A program made the translations under genes and the position numbers. Source: Oryzias latipes (taxonomy: Eukaryota > Chordata > Actinopteri > Beloniformes > Adrianichthyidae). From it: a stretch of 64,000 nt of DNA. Positions 61,315-64,000 of this stretch are shown here, piece by piece (position 1 is the stretch's first letter; each line of letters opens with the position of its first letter). Under the pieces are notes generated by a model. The model was not told the DNA's origin. It searched no databases and worked only from the letters and a program-made list of their open reading frames with translations. The stretch covers positions 9,577,261 through 9,641,260 of the forward strand of contig NC_019866.2 of NCBI RefSeq assembly GCF_002234675.1, written 5' to 3'.

Positions 61315-63010
61315 TCAGATGCTACAGAAACCTGAGCTGATGACAAGAGGAGCTGCGTTTCTCCCTCCATGCAGGCGACCGGGACTGAAGAGAGGATGAA
61401 GCCTGTCGCTGAACTTATCTGTAAAGGTGTAAATGTGGATTCCTGTGTCTGCGCAGAAGAAGGACACACGGCCTTCGGCGTAATCCAAAAACACACCCAC
61501 CCTCCTAGGACGATGCTCTACAGCCACCAAGCTGGGAGAAGAGGTGTTTGCTATGTACTGGCCTCCAGCTTTCAAGCTCAAAGTCCAGAAGCCGTTAGCC
61601 GGGCAGAGGGTGAACTTGCCCTTCCTGTTTATGGATTGTCTGGCAACTCCCAGTTTCCACTCAATTTTTTCCCCTACTTCCACTTCCCAGTAGCACCTCC
61701 CACTGTTAAAGCTCTCCTTGGCCAGAATATCTGCTATGCGGTCGAAGCGTTTGGGGTTGTCCGGTACCTCCTGGAACTTATCAGTGAGCCTGACCAGTTT
61801 TCTGTCATCTGACACAAAAAGGGAGGGATGTGCTGTTTTAGCACTGAGGTTGATATCCACTGAAAGGAAAATAGGGAAAAAGTTAACAATCAGTAAAAAA
61901 AACAAAAAAAACATTTTAAATCATTGTATGATCTCTGTAGAAGAGTCTTACCTGCATACTTTTCTATTCTCTTTAGTTCTGATGAAAAGCAAGAAAAAAT
62001 GATTGGAATTGTTGCTGCATGAAGGCGTTTCTGACATCACTGCTGCTTCACTCACCAGCTTTGCCAAGTCTGTTGACTTCTGCTTTGATCTTCTCCAGAA
62101 CGTCTGACAGCGCTCTTCTGGTGACCCCAACACAAGGGTCGGTTTCCACAGTGACCTTGGACCAGTCCTTCATCTCTGAGGTCTTCAGTGGGAAGCAACA
62201 TTTCATCACAACCATGCCACGTCAATCCTCTCACACCGCCTTTAGTACACGCTTACCACTGCAACGTGCTTCATGTCATCACTTTGGCTGGCAGAAATGC
62301 GAAGATCTGTCTGACTGGTCTCCTCCTTCAGCTCCTGGATCTCCTGCTGGATCTCTTTGATCAAAGCCTCCACTCTCTTCTCCTCCTCTTTTTGTTTCTC
62401 CTCGATTCCAGCAACAACCGCTCTGTGGGTCTTCTCCATGGCGTTTACGAGGGTGGAGAAGATCTTCTGGCTCTCGCGCACCTCGCGCAGGTAAGAACTC
62501 TGACAGGAAATCCTCATTCAAATGAATATTTTTCAGGAATCAATGAATCCCATCATTCCATTTTTATGGACATTTCAACGTACCTTTTGAATGTCCAGAG
62601 AATATTTTAGCCGGTCTATCTTCTGCAGTCTTTCCTGAATCATTTGTGTGACATCTAGAACCTGCACAGAAGAAAATCCAACATGAATAAACGTACAACC
62701 TTCTGCTTTTGTCAGGTGTTAAAAACATTGACAAAACTGTTACCAGCTCATCGTCGGGTGTTTTCTGAGGTCTGACTTTTTTGTAGTTTTCAGCCACATT
62801 TGCTAGGATGTGGTTGACACTGAGGTTAGGCTTTTCGGGGAATAACCGTCTGCACTCCGGACAGTATCTGGACTGGTGTCGCGACCAGAACTGGGAGAGG
62901 CAGGACAAGCAGAAGCTGTGTCCACATGGTGTGGTCACGGGATTGGTGAAGATGTTTCTGCACAGGGAGCACAGGAAGTGCTTTTCGTGGAGGTTGACCG
63001 TTGATGCCAT
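61315..63010 (-). CDS. TRIM-type RING / coiled-coil / PRY-SPRY E3 ligase
   Basis: A predicted ubiquitin ligase, of the large fish TRIM-related class often linked to innate immunity. Coding exons: 63010-62744, 62661-62584, 62499-62257, 62182-62056, 61978-61952, 61859-61315; all phases fit and give 428 residues. The RING finger is C3HC4 (C14, C17, C29, H31, C34, C37, C50, C53). Coiled coil spans about residues 90-205 (for example KEEEKRVEALIKEIQQEIQE). PRY-SPRY spans about 250-428 (SFNSGRCYWEVEVGEKIEW, then RRVGVFLDYAEGRVSFFC). No B-box cysteine/histidine set lies between RING and coiled coil, unlike a standard TRIM. The start at 63,010 directly follows a splice-acceptor-like TTTTTTTAAG, so a leader intron is possible; an in-frame ATG at 63,070 would add a hydrophobic stretch but is less likely. 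The exact family member is unknown. Confidence 0.9.
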
Positions 63011-63079
63011 ACTTAAAAAAAGAAAAGAAAACATTAATAATATATGATTTAAACTTGAAAAAGGGTTCATGTAAAGTTA

Positions 63080-64000
63080 ACCTAAAAAAATGACAAGTAT
63101 GAGGAAACGTTTTTCTTTTCTGTCATAAAGATCCAGAGTGGCTGCTTACATAAAGGTGGGTTTGAGTTATATTTAAATGATTTTATGACACCAGGTCACA
63201 AAGTGATGTGACATGGTTTCATCTCTTTTAGAGTCTCCTTTTTAATTTGAGTCAGTATTTACACTTTGTTTTGCATTTAATGTCAAATTATACTACAGAA
63301 ACTTCAATTAGACCAACAGAATTTCGATAATTAAACAGTCTTATCAGTAGGGAAAGTAAACACAATTATTATTAATCTTTACATTAAACAAAATGAAATT
63401 TGCTGTATTCCATTCTGTTTTTACAGAGAACTGCTGAAGGGCATGAACTGAGCACGGACAAGAAAATGAACAGGAGTAGTAAACTGAAAATACGTTTAAG
63501 TGGACATGCCTCACATTCCTGCATGTGCAAATGATACAGTGCAGAAATGGCAATGGAAACTCTTGGTGAGAACTGAACATATAAAAGGAACAATCCCTGT
63601 TAATCATTACAGGTTTTATCATCACGGAGGAGTTATGTAAGCAGTCCGCTACGATAGTTTAAGCCTGTATCATTTGTAAAAACGAAAAAAATTATACATC
63701 ACTTTAGAGTCTAAACATAAAATATTAACGCATTAAACCTTGTTTGTTTGCCTTTTATTCAATTAAACTAAGTACAGAGCAAATGGTTTTTTAAATGGAA
63801 CTAAGCCCTGCCCCATTTTTTTCTTTTTGTCTGGGGTTTCTTTATGACTGTCATCATCATACAAGTTCCTTGTGTTCAAAGGCATCAAGGGCAGATAAAC
63901 TTAACGTCAATAGAGGCGGATAGATATGCAGTCAAACAGGAAGCCGCCATTTCAACAGAATACAGAGCAGAAACATCCAGAATCAAAGCATATGTTTCTC
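63080..64000. other. Upstream flank of the TRIM-like gene
   Basis: AT-rich, with no supportable gene. The minus-strand frame of 93 codons at 63,344-63,625 is cysteine-rich but lacks a recognised pattern. Promoter elements of the TRIM-like gene probably lie here. Confidence 0.4.

Overview
The window looks like teleost nuclear DNA. Genes are split by GT-AG introns, spacers are AT-rich, there is no operon structure, and the repeats are typical of ray-finned fish: Tc1-like transposons, short TTAA-ended MITEs, tRNA-derived SINEs, decayed LINEs and solo LTRs. Several repeats recall medaka-type (Oryzias) genomes, but that is an impression, not a test.

Bases 1 to about 42,700 form a gene-poor region in which I found no host gene with a supportable exon structure. 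Supported content: a tRNA-type SINE (3.5 kb), an unclassified GC-richer block (8.0-8.5 kb), a strong 19-bp hairpin (9.84 kb), an unassigned coding-like fragment with a nearby polyadenylation signal (10.7-11.0 kb), a LINE fragment (11.1 kb), a SINE tail expanded into a GGAT satellite (13.0 kb), a LINE split by a Tc1 element that itself carries another insert (14.6-16.3 kb), a MITE interrupted by a SINE (19.3-19.9 kb), a possible LTR (20.1 kb), a clean 526-bp solo LTR (23.5 kb), a Tc1 fragment (24.1 kb), a frameshifted LINE end (26.6 kb), a deleted Tc1 copy (31.1 kb), and a 2.25-kb DDE transposon with 57-bp inverted ends and a nested solo LTR (37.1-39.3 kb).

Bases 42,700-64,000 hold five genes: mrpl12 (minus), a mettl26-like methyltransferase gene (plus, head to head with mrpl12), hgs (minus, tail to tail with mettl26), an essentially intronless claudin of the claudin-3/4 type (minus), and a RING/coiled-coil/PRY-SPRY gene of TRIM type without a B-box (minus). 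Exons were joined by hand using splice sites and reading phase; all five reading frames close, at 195, 205, 758, 215 and 428 residues. Proposed roles are mitochondrial translation (mrpl12), an uncharacterised SAM-dependent methyltransferase (mettl26), ESCRT-0 endosomal sorting (hgs), tight junctions (claudin) and ubiquitin ligation, possibly in immunity (TRIM-like). They are not a pathway.

I did not find a convincing new biological system. The most worthwhile leads are the unassigned coding-like fragment, the hairpin, the DDE transposon with near-identical ends, and the GC-AG intron in mettl26.
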